Of a stretch of 64,000 nt of DNA, positions 47,751 through 56,799 are shown one piece after another. Within the stretch, counting starts at the first letter, position 1, and the number at the start of each line of letters is the position of its first letter. The position numbers and the translations under genes were made by a program. Source of the DNA: Stappia indica (GTDB lineage: Bacteria > Pseudomonadota > Alphaproteobacteria > Rhizobiales > Stappiaceae); NCBI RefSeq assembly GCF_001696535.1, contig NZ_MBQE01000001.1:124001-188000 (forward strand), in the 5' to 3' direction. A model generated the notes under the pieces. It did no database searches. It was not told the DNA's origin and was given only the letters and a program-made list of their open reading frames with translations.

Positions 47751-48389
47751 ATGGCAGATAAACTGAAGAACCACCTGGCTGGCCTGACCATCGCCGCTGC
47801 GGCGACCATGGCCTTTGCCGGCGGCGCCGCTGCGCAGACCCAGACGATCCAGCCTTCGGCGGACTCGCCCTGGGTGAAGATCTGCAATACCGACCCGCAG
47901 TCCAACAAGGAGATCTGCGTCGTGACGCAGGAGCTTCGCACGGACACCGGCCAGTTCCTGGCCTCCGTCGCGGTGCGCGAGATTGGCGGCGAAGCCCGCA
48001 AGACCCTGCTGATGGCCGTCCCCCCCGGGATGCTGATCCAGCCGGGCCTGCGCGTGCAGGTCGACAGCGGCAAGCAGACCGAAGCCAAGTACGGCATCTG
48101 CTTCCCGAACGCCTGCTACTCCGAGCTGGTGATCGACGATGCCTTCGTCGGCTCGATGAAGGCCGGCGGCAACCTGGTGCTGACCACGCTGAACCAGCAG
48201 GCCAAGCAGGTGCCGTTCCAGCTGACCCTGTCCGGCTTCACCAAGGTCTATGACGGCCCGGCGATCAATCCGGAAGAGCTGCAGCAGAAGCAGCAGCAGC
48301 TCCAGTCCGAGCTGCAGAAGCGCGCCGAAGAGGCTCGCCAGCGCCTGATCGAGAAGCAGAAGGAAGTGACCGGCTCGGGCGCGAACTGA
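47751..48389 (+). CDS. ialB: Invasion-associated locus B (IalB) family periplasmic protein
   Basis: A 212-residue secreted protein with a clear signal peptide (LAGLTIAAAATMAFAGGAAAQ, cleavage after AAAQ). The mature domain has WVKICNTDPQSNKEICVVTQELRTD, VPPGMLIQPGLRVQVD, YGICFPNACYSELVIDD, with four cysteines likely forming disulfides, and LVLTTLNQQAKQVPFQLTLSGFTKVYDGPA. The C-terminal 50 residues are Gln/Glu-rich coiled coil. In Bartonella IalB is linked to erythrocyte invasion. In free-living relatives its role is unknown. Confidence 0.88.
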   Translation: MADKLKNHLAGLTIAAAATMAFAGGAAAQTQTIQPSADSPWVKICNTDPQSNKEICVVTQELRTDTGQFLASVAVREIGGEARKTLLMAVPPGMLIQPGLRVQVDSGKQTEAKYGICFPNACYSELVIDDAFVGSMKAGGNLVLTTLNQQAKQVPFQLTLSGFTKVYDGPAINPEELQQKQQQLQSELQKRAEEARQRLIEKQKEVTGSGAN

Positions 48390-48417
48390 GCCGGCATTGC
48401 CTGACTTCGATACGACA

Positions 48418-48445
48418 ACGCCGCGGCCTTGGCCGCGGCGTTTTT
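48418..48445 (+). terminator. Terminator after ialB
   Basis: ACGCCGCGGCC, TT, GGCCGCGGCGT followed by TTTT: a strong 11-bp GC-rich stem. Confidence 0.93.
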
Positions 48446-48513
48446 CGTTGTGATGTCCGGAAGTTGCGAGTTGCCTGTGACAGCCTGCCGGTCACGCGCG
48501 CCGGCGGACCCTG

Positions 48514-48837
48514 TCAGTGCAGCTCGACGTCGCGCGGGCGGTAGGAGCCGTCGTCCAGCTGCTCGAAGATCTCGTCGACCTGGGGATGGCGAACGGGCTC
48601 GCCCGTATCGTCCGGCACCAGGTTCTGTTCCGAAACATAGGCGACGTATTCCGTCTCCGCGTTTTCGGCGAGCAGGTGATAGAACGGCTGGTCGCGCTCG
48701 GGGCGCACGTCTTCCGGGATCGCGTCCCACCACTCTTCGGTGTTGGAAAATGTCGGGTCGACGTCGAAGATGACTCCCCGGAAGGGATACACCCGGTGTC
48801 TGACGACCTGACCGATCATGAATTTCGCGGTACGCAT
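48514..48837 (-). CDS. hspQ: Heat shock protein HspQ
   Basis: A 107-residue HspQ/YccV-like hemimethylated-DNA-binding domain protein. AKFMIGQVVRHRVYPFRGVIFDVDPTFSNTEEWW, RDQPFYHLLAENAETEYVAYVSEQNLVPDDTGEPVRHPQV matches the family throughout. In E. coli HspQ tunes Lon protease activity and DnaA stability. A heat-shock promoter was looked for upstream, but none is convincing. Confidence 0.93.
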   Translation of the reverse strand: MRTAKFMIGQVVRHRVYPFRGVIFDVDPTFSNTEEWWDAIPEDVRPERDQPFYHLLAENAETEYVAYVSEQNLVPDDTGEPVRHPQVDEIFEQLDDGSYRPRDVELH

Positions 48838-48981
48838 CTGTTCAGATTTCAGCCGGTTTGAGCGTAAGTCGGGAGCTTCTCCCTCGATTCAACATTAGCG
48901 CATACGCTCTCAACGGGCGGTTTACAAGTCGCGAGGCGAAGGCAGAGGCAGCTGTGCCTCGTACTTCGCCCCGCCTTCAGC

Positions 48982-50025
48982 TCACAGTCCGTAAAGATCG
49001 GCCATGGCCGGATCCTTTGCCGCAACGATACGGGCAAGATCGACGATCACCTTTGCCTGTTTCCAGGTGGCGTCGTCCTGCATCTTGCCGTCGATCATCA
49101 CGGCGCCGGTGCCGTCGGGCATGGCTTCCAGGATGCGTAGCGCGAAGGAGACCTCGGCCGGCTCCGGGCTGAAAACACGCTTGGCGATGTCGATCTGGCT
49201 GGGATGCAGCGACCAGGCGCCGACGCAGCCCATCAGGAAGGCGTTGCGGAACTGGGCCTCGCAGGCAGCAGGATCCGAGAAGTCGCCGAAGGGACCGTAG
49301 AAGGCCTTGATGCCGGCGGACATGCACGCATCGACCATCTTCGCGACGGTGTAATGCCACAGATCCTGCTGGAACGCGGAGCGCGCCGCGGCACCATCGC
49401 CGGCATCGGCGAGCACCGTGTAATCCGGATGACCGCCGCCGACCCGGGTGGTCTTCATGCCGCGCGAGGCGGCAAGGTCGGCCGGCCCCAGGCTCATTCC
49501 ATGCATGCGCGGGCTGGCAGTGGCGATCGCCTCGACATTCTTCACGCCCTCCGCGGTCTCCAGGATCGCATGGACGAGGATCGGCTTCGACACGCCGGCC
49601 CGCGCCTCCAGCTGCGCCAGGAGCTGGTCGATATAGTGAATGTCCCAGGGCCCCTCGACCTTGGGCAGCATCACTACGTCGAGCTTGTCGCCGACCTCGG
49701 TGACGATCTCCATCAGATCGTCGAGAACCCAGGGGCTGTTCAGGCAGTTGATGCGGGTCCACAGGCCGGTGCTGCCGAAGTCGTTGTCCTGCGCCATCTT
49801 GATGAATCCGCGCCGGGCATCCGTCTTGGCATCGGCGGGAATGGCATCTTCGAGATTGCCCAGCACCACGTCGACCGAGCGGATCAGGTCCGGCACCTTG
49901 GCGCGCATCTTCTCCACATGCGGCGGCACGAAGTGGATCATCCGCTCCAGCCGCACCGGCTGCTCGCGCAGCGGCGATGGCGCGCCGATGGCGAGCGGCT
50001 GATAGAAAGCGCGCGGTGTCTTCAT
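48982..50025 (-). CDS. HpcH/HpaI aldolase/citrate lyase family: L-malyl-CoA / beta-methylmalyl-CoA lyase-like
   Basis: A 347-residue CitE-like (beta/alpha)8 enzyme. [99 protein letters not shown] and [20 protein letters not shown] follow malyl-CoA lyases of the ethylmalonyl-CoA and serine cycles (Mcl1-like). The metal-binding glutamates lie in LEDAIP and ILETAEG. No other pathway gene is nearby, so the assignment rests on sequence only. Confidence 0.85.
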   Translation of the reverse strand: MKTPRAFYQPLAIGAPSPLREQPVRLERMIHFVPPHVEKMRAKVPDLIRSVDVVLGNLEDAIPADAKTDARRGFIKMAQDNDFGSTGLWTRINCLNSPWVLDDLMEIVTEVGDKLDVVMLPKVEGPWDIHYIDQLLAQLEARAGVSKPILVHAILETAEGVKNVEAIATASPRMHGMSLGPADLAASRGMKTTRVGGGHPDYTVLADAGDGAAARSAFQQDLWHYTVAKMVDACMSAGIKAFYGPFGDFSDPAACEAQFRNAFLMGCVGAWSLHPSQIDIAKRVFSPEPAEVSFALRILEAMPDGTGAVMIDGKMQDDATWKQAKVIVDLARIVAAKDPAMADLYGL

Positions 50026-50179
50026 GGTGGTGTCCTCCCCGACGGTCCGCTTCGATGCGGCTCCTCACCCGTTATGTTGCGATGCATATAATGGCTTTCG
50101 CAACGCGGCATGCAAGCGGGACCTTCGGCGAAGCCGAACGGCGGCGAGAGATGGGCGAGGGGGGAAGCGCGCCTGGCCG

Positions 50180-51097
50180 CTAGAGCCACTTGCGCATGAT
50201 CCACATCCACTGGGACGGGTTCTCGCGGATCCATCGTTCGAACAGGGCATGATAGCGCTGCGTCGCCTCCAGCGCGTCGGCCTTGCGGTCGCCCGTGCGC
50301 GGCATCTCGACGATCCGCGCCTCGATGCGAAAGCGGTTGGCCGGCAGCCGGATGACGCGGCTCGCAACCAGCGGCACGCCGGCGGCCCGCGCGATCGTCG
50401 CGGGATAGACGGTCGCCCAGGCATCGCGGCCGAAGAACGGAATCACTGCGCCGCGCCGATCCTGCAGGTCGGCGAGCATCGCCGTTCGGCCGCCCGAGCG
50501 GGCGATGGTCAGCAGCCGCCGCGCGGTCTCGTGGCTCTTGGGATACAAGCCGCCGGGATAAATGCGCGCACGAAGATCGTGGACCAGTTTGTCCACCAGC
50601 GGGTTCTTGATTGTCTGGTAGACGCCGACCGGCTGCCAGCCGGCGGCCAGCCCGCCCATGGCCGTCACTTCCCAGTTGCCCGCGTGCAGGGAGACGACAA
50701 CCGCGCCGCCGTCGCCGACCGCCTCTCGGACATCGTCCACATCGTATTCGAACCGCTCGGGATCGGAAACGAGCCGGTCGAGCTGCAGCGTCTCTGCGGC
50801 GATCCGGCCGAGATTTTCCCACATTCCCAGCAGGATACGCTGATGCTCTTCCTGCGAGAGCTCGGGCATCGCCTTCGCCAGATTGCCGAGCGCCCGGCGG
50901 TGGCGGCTGTTGAAGCGCGCAAACAGGCGCCACGCCTTGCCCATGACGGCGGAGGCCGTGTCCGGCGGCATCAGGCGCAGCAGCCAAAGGGCGAAATTCA
51001 GCAGGCCCCACTCCAGCCGGTAGCGCAATCCGCCCCGCTCGCCGGACCGTTCGCCGGGCTGTTTGCCGGTTTCGCCGGGGGAATCGGTCTGCGTCAT
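50180..51097 (-). CDS. Lysophospholipid acyltransferase family (HtrB/LpxL-type lipid A acyltransferase)
   Basis: A 305-residue membrane-associated acyltransferase. The catalytic HX4E motif is HAGNWE (138-143), and a hydrophobic helix lies near 30-45. DRRGAVIPFFGRDAWATVYPATIARAAGVPLV and the C-terminal RYHALFERWIRENPSQWMWIMRKWL are typical of LpxL/LpxM-like enzymes that add secondary acyl chains to lipid A. A relation to lipid A is likely given kdsA in the window, though the precise acyl donor is unknown. Confidence 0.88.
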   Translation of the reverse strand: MTQTDSPGETGKQPGERSGERGGLRYRLEWGLLNFALWLLRLMPPDTASAVMGKAWRLFARFNSRHRRALGNLAKAMPELSQEEHQRILLGMWENLGRIAAETLQLDRLVSDPERFEYDVDDVREAVGDGGAVVVSLHAGNWEVTAMGGLAAGWQPVGVYQTIKNPLVDKLVHDLRARIYPGGLYPKSHETARRLLTIARSGGRTAMLADLQDRRGAVIPFFGRDAWATVYPATIARAAGVPLVASRVIRLPANRFRIEARIVEMPRTGDRKADALEATQRYHALFERWIRENPSQWMWIMRKWL

Positions 51098-51251
51098 CGC
51101 CTGTTGCCGTCTCTACTCACTTATGCGGAGGGTCGTTGCCGTTGACCGGTCTGTGCGAACCCGCTAGGCCTGCGGTGATTAACCAAGCAGTCGAGGCTTG
51201 GCAACACGCTCCCTGTTTGGCGGGCGCCCCTCCCGTCCGCCGGAGGCCCTG

Positions 51252-52205
51252 ATGGAAAATGTTATATCGCTGGCGCTTCCGTTTTTCGGACTGATCTTTC
51301 TTGGGGTCGCCGCCGGAAAACTGAAGGACATTCCCGCGTCCGGCCTGGCGTGGATGCAGTTCTTCATCATCTACATAGCGCTGCCGGCTCTGTTTTTTCG
51401 ACTTCTCGCCAAGACGCCGATCGAGGAGCTGACGAATGTCGGCTACGTCGCAGCGACCACCTTCGCCACCTATTGTGCCTTCGCCATAGCCTTTTGCGTC
51501 GGTGTGCTGGCCTCGCGCGGCAACATTCCCGAAGCGACCATCCAGGCGCTGGCCGGCTCCTACTCGAATGTCGGCTACATGGGCCCCGGCCTGACGCTAG
51601 CGGTGCTGGGACCTGCCGCCGCCGTGCCGACGGCACTGGTCTTCTGCTTCGACAACATCCTGCTGTTCACGCTCACACCGCTGATGATGGCGCTCGGCGG
51701 CACCGACAACGAGCCGCCGCTGAAGACGATGATCACGGTGGTGAAGCGCATCTTCACCCATCCGTTCATCCTGGCGACCATCGCCGGCGTGCTGGCGGCT
51801 GCGGTCGAGTTTCAGCCGCCGCAGGCCATCGACACGCTGCTGACCTTCCTCAGCAACGCGGCGGCTCCCTGCGCGCTCTTCGCCATGGGCGTCACCGTCG
51901 CGCAGCAGCCCATGGGCCGTGTGCCGATGGAGCTTCCGGTGATCCTCTCGGTGAAGCTGATCGTTCATCCGCTGATCGTGCTGATGCTGCTGAACTGGAT
52001 GGGCGGCGTCGAGCCGGCCTGGGTGGCGACGGCCGTGCTGATGGCCTGCCTGCCGCCGGCGGCCAATGTGTTCGTGATCGCCCAGCAGTATCACGTCTAC
52101 ATCCAGCGGGCCTCCAGCTCGATCCTCATCGGCACCATCGCCTCCACGATCACCGTGTCGATCTTCATCTATCTGATAACGGAAGGCCTGCTGCCGCTCC
52201 AGTAA
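51252..52205 (+). CDS. AEC-family transporter (second in window)
   Basis: A 317-residue ten-helix transporter. SLALPFFGLIFLGVAAGKLKDIPASGLAWMQFFIIYIALPALFFRLL, QALAGSYSNVGYMGPGL and MACLPPAANVFVIAQQYHVYIQRASSSILIGT carry the AEC pattern. It is a distant paralogue of the transporter at 32.3-33.3 kb. CGGAGG precedes the ATG at 51252. It lies 68 bases upstream of the CoA-transferase-family gene on the same strand, so the two may be cotranscribed. Confidence 0.88.
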   Translation: MENVISLALPFFGLIFLGVAAGKLKDIPASGLAWMQFFIIYIALPALFFRLLAKTPIEELTNVGYVAATTFATYCAFAIAFCVGVLASRGNIPEATIQALAGSYSNVGYMGPGLTLAVLGPAAAVPTALVFCFDNILLFTLTPLMMALGGTDNEPPLKTMITVVKRIFTHPFILATIAGVLAAAVEFQPPQAIDTLLTFLSNAAAPCALFAMGVTVAQQPMGRVPMELPVILSVKLIVHPLIVLMLLNWMGGVEPAWVATAVLMACLPPAANVFVIAQQYHVYIQRASSSILIGTIASTITVSIFIYLITEGLLPLQ

Positions 52206-52273
52206 CCCATGCGCCGAACCGCGCCGCCTGCAGAACATACAAGAGGGCGGCCGTCCGGGAGGAGACCAGGGAC

Positions 52274-53356
52274 ATGACGCAACAACCGCTTGCCGGGATC
52301 ACCGTGCTCGATTTCAGCACGCTGCTGCCCGGGCCGCTGGCCAGCCTGATGCTGGCCGAGGCGGGAGCGAAGGTCATCAAGATCGAGCGGCCGGGTGGCG
52401 AGGACATGCGCTTCTTTCCGCCCAAGGCAGGGCCGACAAGCGCGCTCTACGCCATGCTCAATCGCGGCAAGACCTGCATCGAGCTCGATCTCAAGGATCC
52501 GGCCGCGCGCGAGCGGGTGCTGGAGCTGGTCGACACGGCCGACGTGGTTCTGGAGCAGTTCCGTCCGAGCGTGATGGAACGGCTCGGCCTCGGGCCGCAG
52601 GCGCTGACGACACGCAATCCCCGTCTCGTCTACTGTTCGATTACCGGCTTCGGGCAGACCGGGCCGCGTGCGCTCGAGGCCGGACACGACATTACCTACA
52701 TGGCGCTGACCGGCTTGCTCGCCCTGTCCTGCGGCACGGCCGAGGTACCGGTCCTGCCGCCGGCGCAGATTGCCGATATCGGCGGCGGCAGCTTTCCGGC
52801 AGTGATGAACATCCTGCTCGCGCTGATCGCGCGCGAACGCAGCGGCCACGGCGCCGTTCTCGACATTGCCATGTGCGATGCGATGTTCACGCTCGCCCTG
52901 TTCGCCCAGGCAAAGCTGACCGCAACCGGCAAGGCGCCGGGCAACGGCGCCGATCTGCTGACCGGAGCCTCGCCCCGCTATCGGATCTACACGGCTGCCG
53001 ATGGCGGCCTGATCGCTGTTGGGGCTCTGGAGGAGAAATTCTGGACCGCGCTCTGCGATACGCTCGGCCTGTCGCAGGAAGAGCGTGACGACCGCCGCGA
53101 TCCGGAACGGGCAGGGCGGGCGCTGGCCGCAGCATTCGCCGCACAGGACACCGCCTATTGGGCGCCGCGACTTGCTGCCGCCGACTGCTGCGCGGCGCCG
53201 CTTGCCGATCTGGCCGAGGCGTTCCTCGACCCGCATTTCCGCGAGCGCGGGCTGTTCGACTTCGAGGTCACGACGGGCGACGTCGCCCTGCCGGCGACCG
53301 TCGTGCCGATTGCGCCGGCCTTCCGTGGCAGCCGAAGCGCCAAGGCGCCTGTTTAA
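52274..53356 (+). CDS. CaiB/BaiF family, alpha-methylacyl-CoA racemase-like
   Basis: A 360-residue family III CoA-transferase-fold protein. The N-terminus LAGITVLDFSTLLPGPLASLMLAEAGAKVIKIERPGGED is generic for the family. The segment AGHDITYMALTGLL, then QIADIGGGSFPAVMNILLALIARERSGHGAVLDIAM matches alpha-methylacyl-CoA racemases, whose catalytic His and Asp fall in the GHDI and ADIGGG motifs. So epimerisation of 2-methylacyl-CoA is more likely than CoA transfer. GGGAGGAGACC precedes the ATG. Its last bases form part of a tandem repeat. Confidence 0.85.
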   Translation: MTQQPLAGITVLDFSTLLPGPLASLMLAEAGAKVIKIERPGGEDMRFFPPKAGPTSALYAMLNRGKTCIELDLKDPAARERVLELVDTADVVLEQFRPSVMERLGLGPQALTTRNPRLVYCSITGFGQTGPRALEAGHDITYMALTGLLALSCGTAEVPVLPPAQIADIGGGSFPAVMNILLALIARERSGHGAVLDIAMCDAMFTLALFAQAKLTATGKAPGNGADLLTGASPRYRIYTAADGGLIAVGALEEKFWTALCDTLGLSQEERDDRRDPERAGRALAAAFAAQDTAYWAPRLAAADCCAAPLADLAEAFLDPHFRERGLFDFEVTTGDVALPATVVPIAPAFRGSRSAKAPV

Positions 53357-53369
53357 AGGCGCCTGTTTA
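53342..53369. repeat. Tandem 14-bp direct repeat at the racemase stop codon
   Basis: AAGGCGCCTGTTTA occurs twice head-to-tail (53342-53355 and 53356-53369). The first copy carries the TAA stop with the next base. Each copy contains the palindrome GGCGCC, and a T-rich tail is lacking. Confidence 0.85.
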
Positions 53370-53388
53370 GGGGCGTGTGCCCAACGCC

Positions 53389-54624
53389 TCAGCCGAGCGT
53401 CAGCCCGCGCATCAGGCGCGGGCGCGCCATCGCAGGGGCGATGCCTTCGCGCATCAGGAACCGGCGCAGCGGCGGCACCCGGCCAGCGAGATAGAGCCCC
53501 AGCCCGCGCAACAGCTGGACGGGGAGAAGATCGCTCAACAGCGAGCGGTTGAGCAGGTCGACGGCGGTCGTGCGCGAGGCGATGTCCGGCCGGCGCGCCC
53601 GCTCATAGGCCGCTAGCACCGGTGCGGCGCCGATGTCCTCGCCGCGCCGGCGGGCCGCCACCAGCACCTCGCCCAGCGTTGCCACGTCCCGGAAGCCGAG
53701 GTTGAGCCCCTGCGCCCCGATGGGCGGGAAGACATGCGCTGCTTCGCCGATCAGCGCGCAGCGATTGGCGGCAACAGACTTCGCACTCAGGCCGCCCAGC
53801 GGATAGAGCTGGCGCGTTCCGACGATCCGCATGCGGCCAAGGATCGAGGACGCACGCTGCTCGATCTCCAGCGCCAGCGTCTCGTCGTCGAGCGCATGCA
53901 GCCGCTCTGCCTCGCCCGGCTCCTGCACCCACACGAGCGACGACCGCCGCCCCTTGAGAGGCACCAGCGTGAACGGGCCGGTGGGAGTGTGAAATTCGCT
54001 GGAATGGTCGTGATGCGGCGCATCATGCTCGAGATTGAGCACCAGCGCGCACTGCGGATAGCGCCACTCGCGCACCTCGATGCCAGCCGCCTCGCGCACG
54101 GCCGAGCGGCGACCGTCCGCTCCCACCACCAGCCGGGCGTTCAGCGTGCTGCCCTCGGACAGCGTGAGCGCAACGCCGCTTTCGCCGGTCTTCAGCCCGT
54201 CGACCCGGGCATCGATCCGCTCCAGCAGCGGCTCGGCCTTGCAGGCCTCTGCCAGCTCCGCGTTCAGCTCCGCATTGCGGATATTGTAGCCGAAGGCCGG
54301 CAGCTTCAGCTCGGATGCGTCGAACACGACCTCCGGCGCGCGAATCAAGCGCCCCGTTGCATCGATGATGCGCATGTGCTCCAGCGGTGCCGTATGGGGG
54401 GCGATGCGGTCCCACAGCTTCAGCGAGCGCAGCATCTCGGCGGAGGATTCCAGCAGCGCCGTGGTGCGGTCGTCGGCAGCCGGCAGGGCAGGGGCGACAA
54501 GGGCGGTGCGAAAGCCGTGGCGCGCGAGCAGCAAGGCCATGGTCATGCCGGACGGGCCGGCGCCGACGACGGCGATATCGGCCTCGCGCGACGGGGTTCC
54601 GCTTGCGGGTTTGCGCTGTGTCAT
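53389..54624 (-). CDS. ubiH: UbiH/COQ6-family FAD-dependent monooxygenase
   Basis: A 411-residue flavoprotein hydroxylase of ubiquinone synthesis type. The N-terminal FAD motif is IAVVGAGPSGMTMALLLARHG, the middle has VVGADGRRSAVREAAGIEV, and the C-terminal Ubi signature is ALIGEAAHVFPPIGAQGLNLGFRDVATL, where the usual GDAAH is GEAAH. Which ring position it hydroxylates (UbiH, UbiF or UbiL role) cannot be told by eye. The start is the ATG at 54622-54624. It is convergent with the racemase-like gene, with 32 bases between, and divergent from the DUF2182 gene. Confidence 0.87.
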   Translation of the reverse strand: MTQRKPASGTPSREADIAVVGAGPSGMTMALLLARHGFRTALVAPALPAADDRTTALLESSAEMLRSLKLWDRIAPHTAPLEHMRIIDATGRLIRAPEVVFDASELKLPAFGYNIRNAELNAELAEACKAEPLLERIDARVDGLKTGESGVALTLSEGSTLNARLVVGADGRRSAVREAAGIEVREWRYPQCALVLNLEHDAPHHDHSSEFHTPTGPFTLVPLKGRRSSLVWVQEPGEAERLHALDDETLALEIEQRASSILGRMRIVGTRQLYPLGGLSAKSVAANRCALIGEAAHVFPPIGAQGLNLGFRDVATLGEVLVAARRRGEDIGAAPVLAAYERARRPDIASRTTAVDLLNRSLLSDLLPVQLLRGLGLYLAGRVPPLRRFLMREGIAPAMARPRLMRGLTLG

Positions 54625-54803
54625 GGCCGGGGTCCGATCTCTCGTGAAAGCTTGTCCGGAAAGATGACGCGGCCGCCGTGCAATGCAAGCCCCTGCGCGG
54701 CGCATTTGGTCGCATCGGGTGCCGCGCGGATGGCAGGCGCGCCGGATCCGTCTATCATTGGCGAAAGTTTCGGGGACCGTTCCCGGAGCGAAGGAGCTGC
54801 ATC

Positions 54804-55784
54804 GTGTCGACTGGGATCGAGACTTCGGCAAAGGGCACCGGCGGAACACGCGATCCGCAGGAGGAGCGCGGCCTCTGGAGCCTTGCCGCCCGGCATCCGC
54901 GCGCCGTCGTGCTGGCCTGCATCGGCGTCGTGTCGCTCGCCGGCTGGGCCTATCTCGCGGCAATGGTCGCGGCCATGCTCCCGGTCATGGACATGGGCGA
55001 GCTCGGCCCCGGCATGGCGCTCTTCAACGCCTTCAACATCTTTGCCGGACTGCCGGCGGAAGCGCGCGCGATGCTTGCCGCGATCTGCCTGCCCGAGGGT
55101 GTCTCGACATTCGGCATGCCCGCCTCTGCCGTCTGGTCGGCGCACGATATGTTGCTCGTCCTAGTGATGTGGGCGGCGATGGCGCTGGCGATGATGCTGC
55201 CGACCGCAGCGCCGGTGATCGCGCATTTCGCCGAGAAAGTGCAACAGGGCCCGCATGAGGGGCGCCGCGCGCTTGCCCCGGGCCGGGCAACGCTGGTGCT
55301 GGCCCTCGGATATCTTTCGGTCTGGATGGCCTATGCGGTCGTTGCGACCCTGGCGCAGGCCGCACTGACCATGGCCGGCGCGCTGACGCCGATGATGGCA
55401 CCCGTCGCCACGGTCCTCGCCGGCACCACGCTGGTTGTGGCCGGCATCTACCAGTTCACGCCGGCCAAGGCAGCGTGCCTGTGGCGATGCCGCAATCCGC
55501 GGCTGTTCTTCGCCGGGCACCGGCCCTCGACGCTGGCAGAGACGTTCCGGCTGGGCGTCATGCAGGGGCTTTTCTGTTTCGGCTGCTGCTGGGCGTTGAT
55601 GACGGTGATGTTCGCCGTCGGCATCATGAACGTGCTTTGGATCGCGCTGCTTGGCCTGCTGATGGGCCTGGAAAAGACGTTTCTCTCCGAGCGCCTGCCG
55701 CAGGTGATCGGCGTCTTTCTGCTTCTCTGGGGCGGCTTCCTGCTTTCGCTTGCCGCTTTCGGCCGCACTGCGCTTGCCGGCTGA
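54804..55784 (+). CDS. DUF2182 integral membrane protein
   Basis: A 326-residue membrane protein with about seven hydrophobic helices. LVMWAAMALAMMLPTAAPVI (a Met-rich helix), GIYQFTPAKAACLWRCRNP and LGVMQGLFCFGCCWALMTVMFAVGIMNVLWIALLGLLMGLEK match DUF2182, thought to be a metal-binding membrane family because of its conserved Cys and Met residues. The function is unknown. A GTG start at 54804 has AAGGAG seven bases upstream. Confidence 0.83.
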   Translation: MSTGIETSAKGTGGTRDPQEERGLWSLAARHPRAVVLACIGVVSLAGWAYLAAMVAAMLPVMDMGELGPGMALFNAFNIFAGLPAEARAMLAAICLPEGVSTFGMPASAVWSAHDMLLVLVMWAAMALAMMLPTAAPVIAHFAEKVQQGPHEGRRALAPGRATLVLALGYLSVWMAYAVVATLAQAALTMAGALTPMMAPVATVLAGTTLVVAGIYQFTPAKAACLWRCRNPRLFFAGHRPSTLAETFRLGVMQGLFCFGCCWALMTVMFAVGIMNVLWIALLGLLMGLEKTFLSERLPQVIGVFLLLWGGFLLSLAAFGRTALAG

Positions 55785-55942
55785 GACCGCTTCCGGCCTC
55801 GCTTTTTGCGACAAAACCATGTCAGTCTTGTTGCAGTCCGGCCCTCTTGCGGGCATAGGAAGGACAGGGGGAAGCGTTCTCTCGTCCCGTCCGACAAGGA
55901 TTGGGACCAGGTTGCGAGGCTGTGCCTGTGGCAAAGGGAAAG

Positions 55943-56668
55943 ATGGCGGATCTCGACGCTGGCGTTGCGGACAGGCTGAAAAGCGCGCATCCGCTGTTCC
56001 TCATCCATGTGTTGACCGCCCTTGGCGCGCCCATCGCGCTGCTGGCGTTGCTCGCCGGTTCGCGCGGCGACTGGACGATGCTTTTCGTCTGGCTCGGCAT
56101 CGCGCTCGTCATCGACGGGATCGACGGCCCGCTCGCCCGGCATTTCGACATTGCCCGCCGCATGCCGCAATGGCCCGGCGCCTCGCTCGACTTCGTGATC
56201 GACTACGCGACCTATGTCTTCCTTCCGGCCTTCGCGCTTGCCGCCAGCGACATGCTGTCCACACCGTGGAACTGGATCTGCGGCGGTCTCGTGGTGTTCA
56301 CCGGCGCGCTCTATTTCGCCGACAACGGCATGAAGCAGCCGGACGGCTCGTTCAAGGGCTTCCCGGCGGGCTGGAACATGGTCGTCTTCGGCCTGATGGT
56401 GCTGTCGTCCTCGCAGGTCTTCACGGTGATTTTCGTGGTGGCGCTGTGTGCGCTGACCTTCGCGCCGATCCGCTTCGTCCATCCCGTGCGCGTGGTACGC
56501 TGGCGTCCTCTGACGCTCGCCGTGACGCTTCTGTGGTTCGTGGCCGCCGGCTTTGCCATTGCCGATGGCATGTCGGCCGAAGGACCGGTGAAGTGGCTGC
56601 TGGCCGCGACCAGCATCTATCTGCTCGGCGTCTCGGCCCTGCACCAGCTGCTCGAACGTCTGCGCTGA
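55943..56668 (+). CDS. pcs: Phosphatidylcholine synthase
   Basis: A 241-residue membrane enzyme of the CDP-alcohol phosphatidyltransferase family that condenses CDP-diacylglycerol with choline. The catalytic motif DGIDGPLARHF...PGASLDFVIDY (the D-G-x2-G-x-x-A-R ... G-x3-D-x3-D pattern) is complete. HPLFLIHVLTALGAPIALLALL and FADNGMKQPDGSFKGFPAGWN, seen in Pcs of Rhizobium-related bacteria, are present. In-frame GTG codons at 55922 and 55928 could extend the N-terminus slightly. Confidence 0.93.
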   Translation: MADLDAGVADRLKSAHPLFLIHVLTALGAPIALLALLAGSRGDWTMLFVWLGIALVIDGIDGPLARHFDIARRMPQWPGASLDFVIDYATYVFLPAFALAASDMLSTPWNWICGGLVVFTGALYFADNGMKQPDGSFKGFPAGWNMVVFGLMVLSSSQVFTVIFVVALCALTFAPIRFVHPVRVVRWRPLTLAVTLLWFVAAGFAIADGMSAEGPVKWLLAATSIYLLGVSALHQLLERLR

Positions 56669-56799
56669 GGCTTCCGCTCCAGCCGCGCGCAAACGCCTGA
56701 AAAAGCAAGGCACCATCATGCGAAAGGGGGTTGCCGCCGCAGGCGGGGCCGCCCATCATCCTGCTCACGATCGAGAACCAATCCCGACGGGAGCGAAAC

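Noticed and set aside
52274-53356. Annotation as formyl-CoA or carnitine CoA-transferase
   Set aside because: The GHDI and ADIGGG motifs match alpha-methylacyl-CoA racemases more closely than CoA transferases, so the transferase label was kept only at family level.
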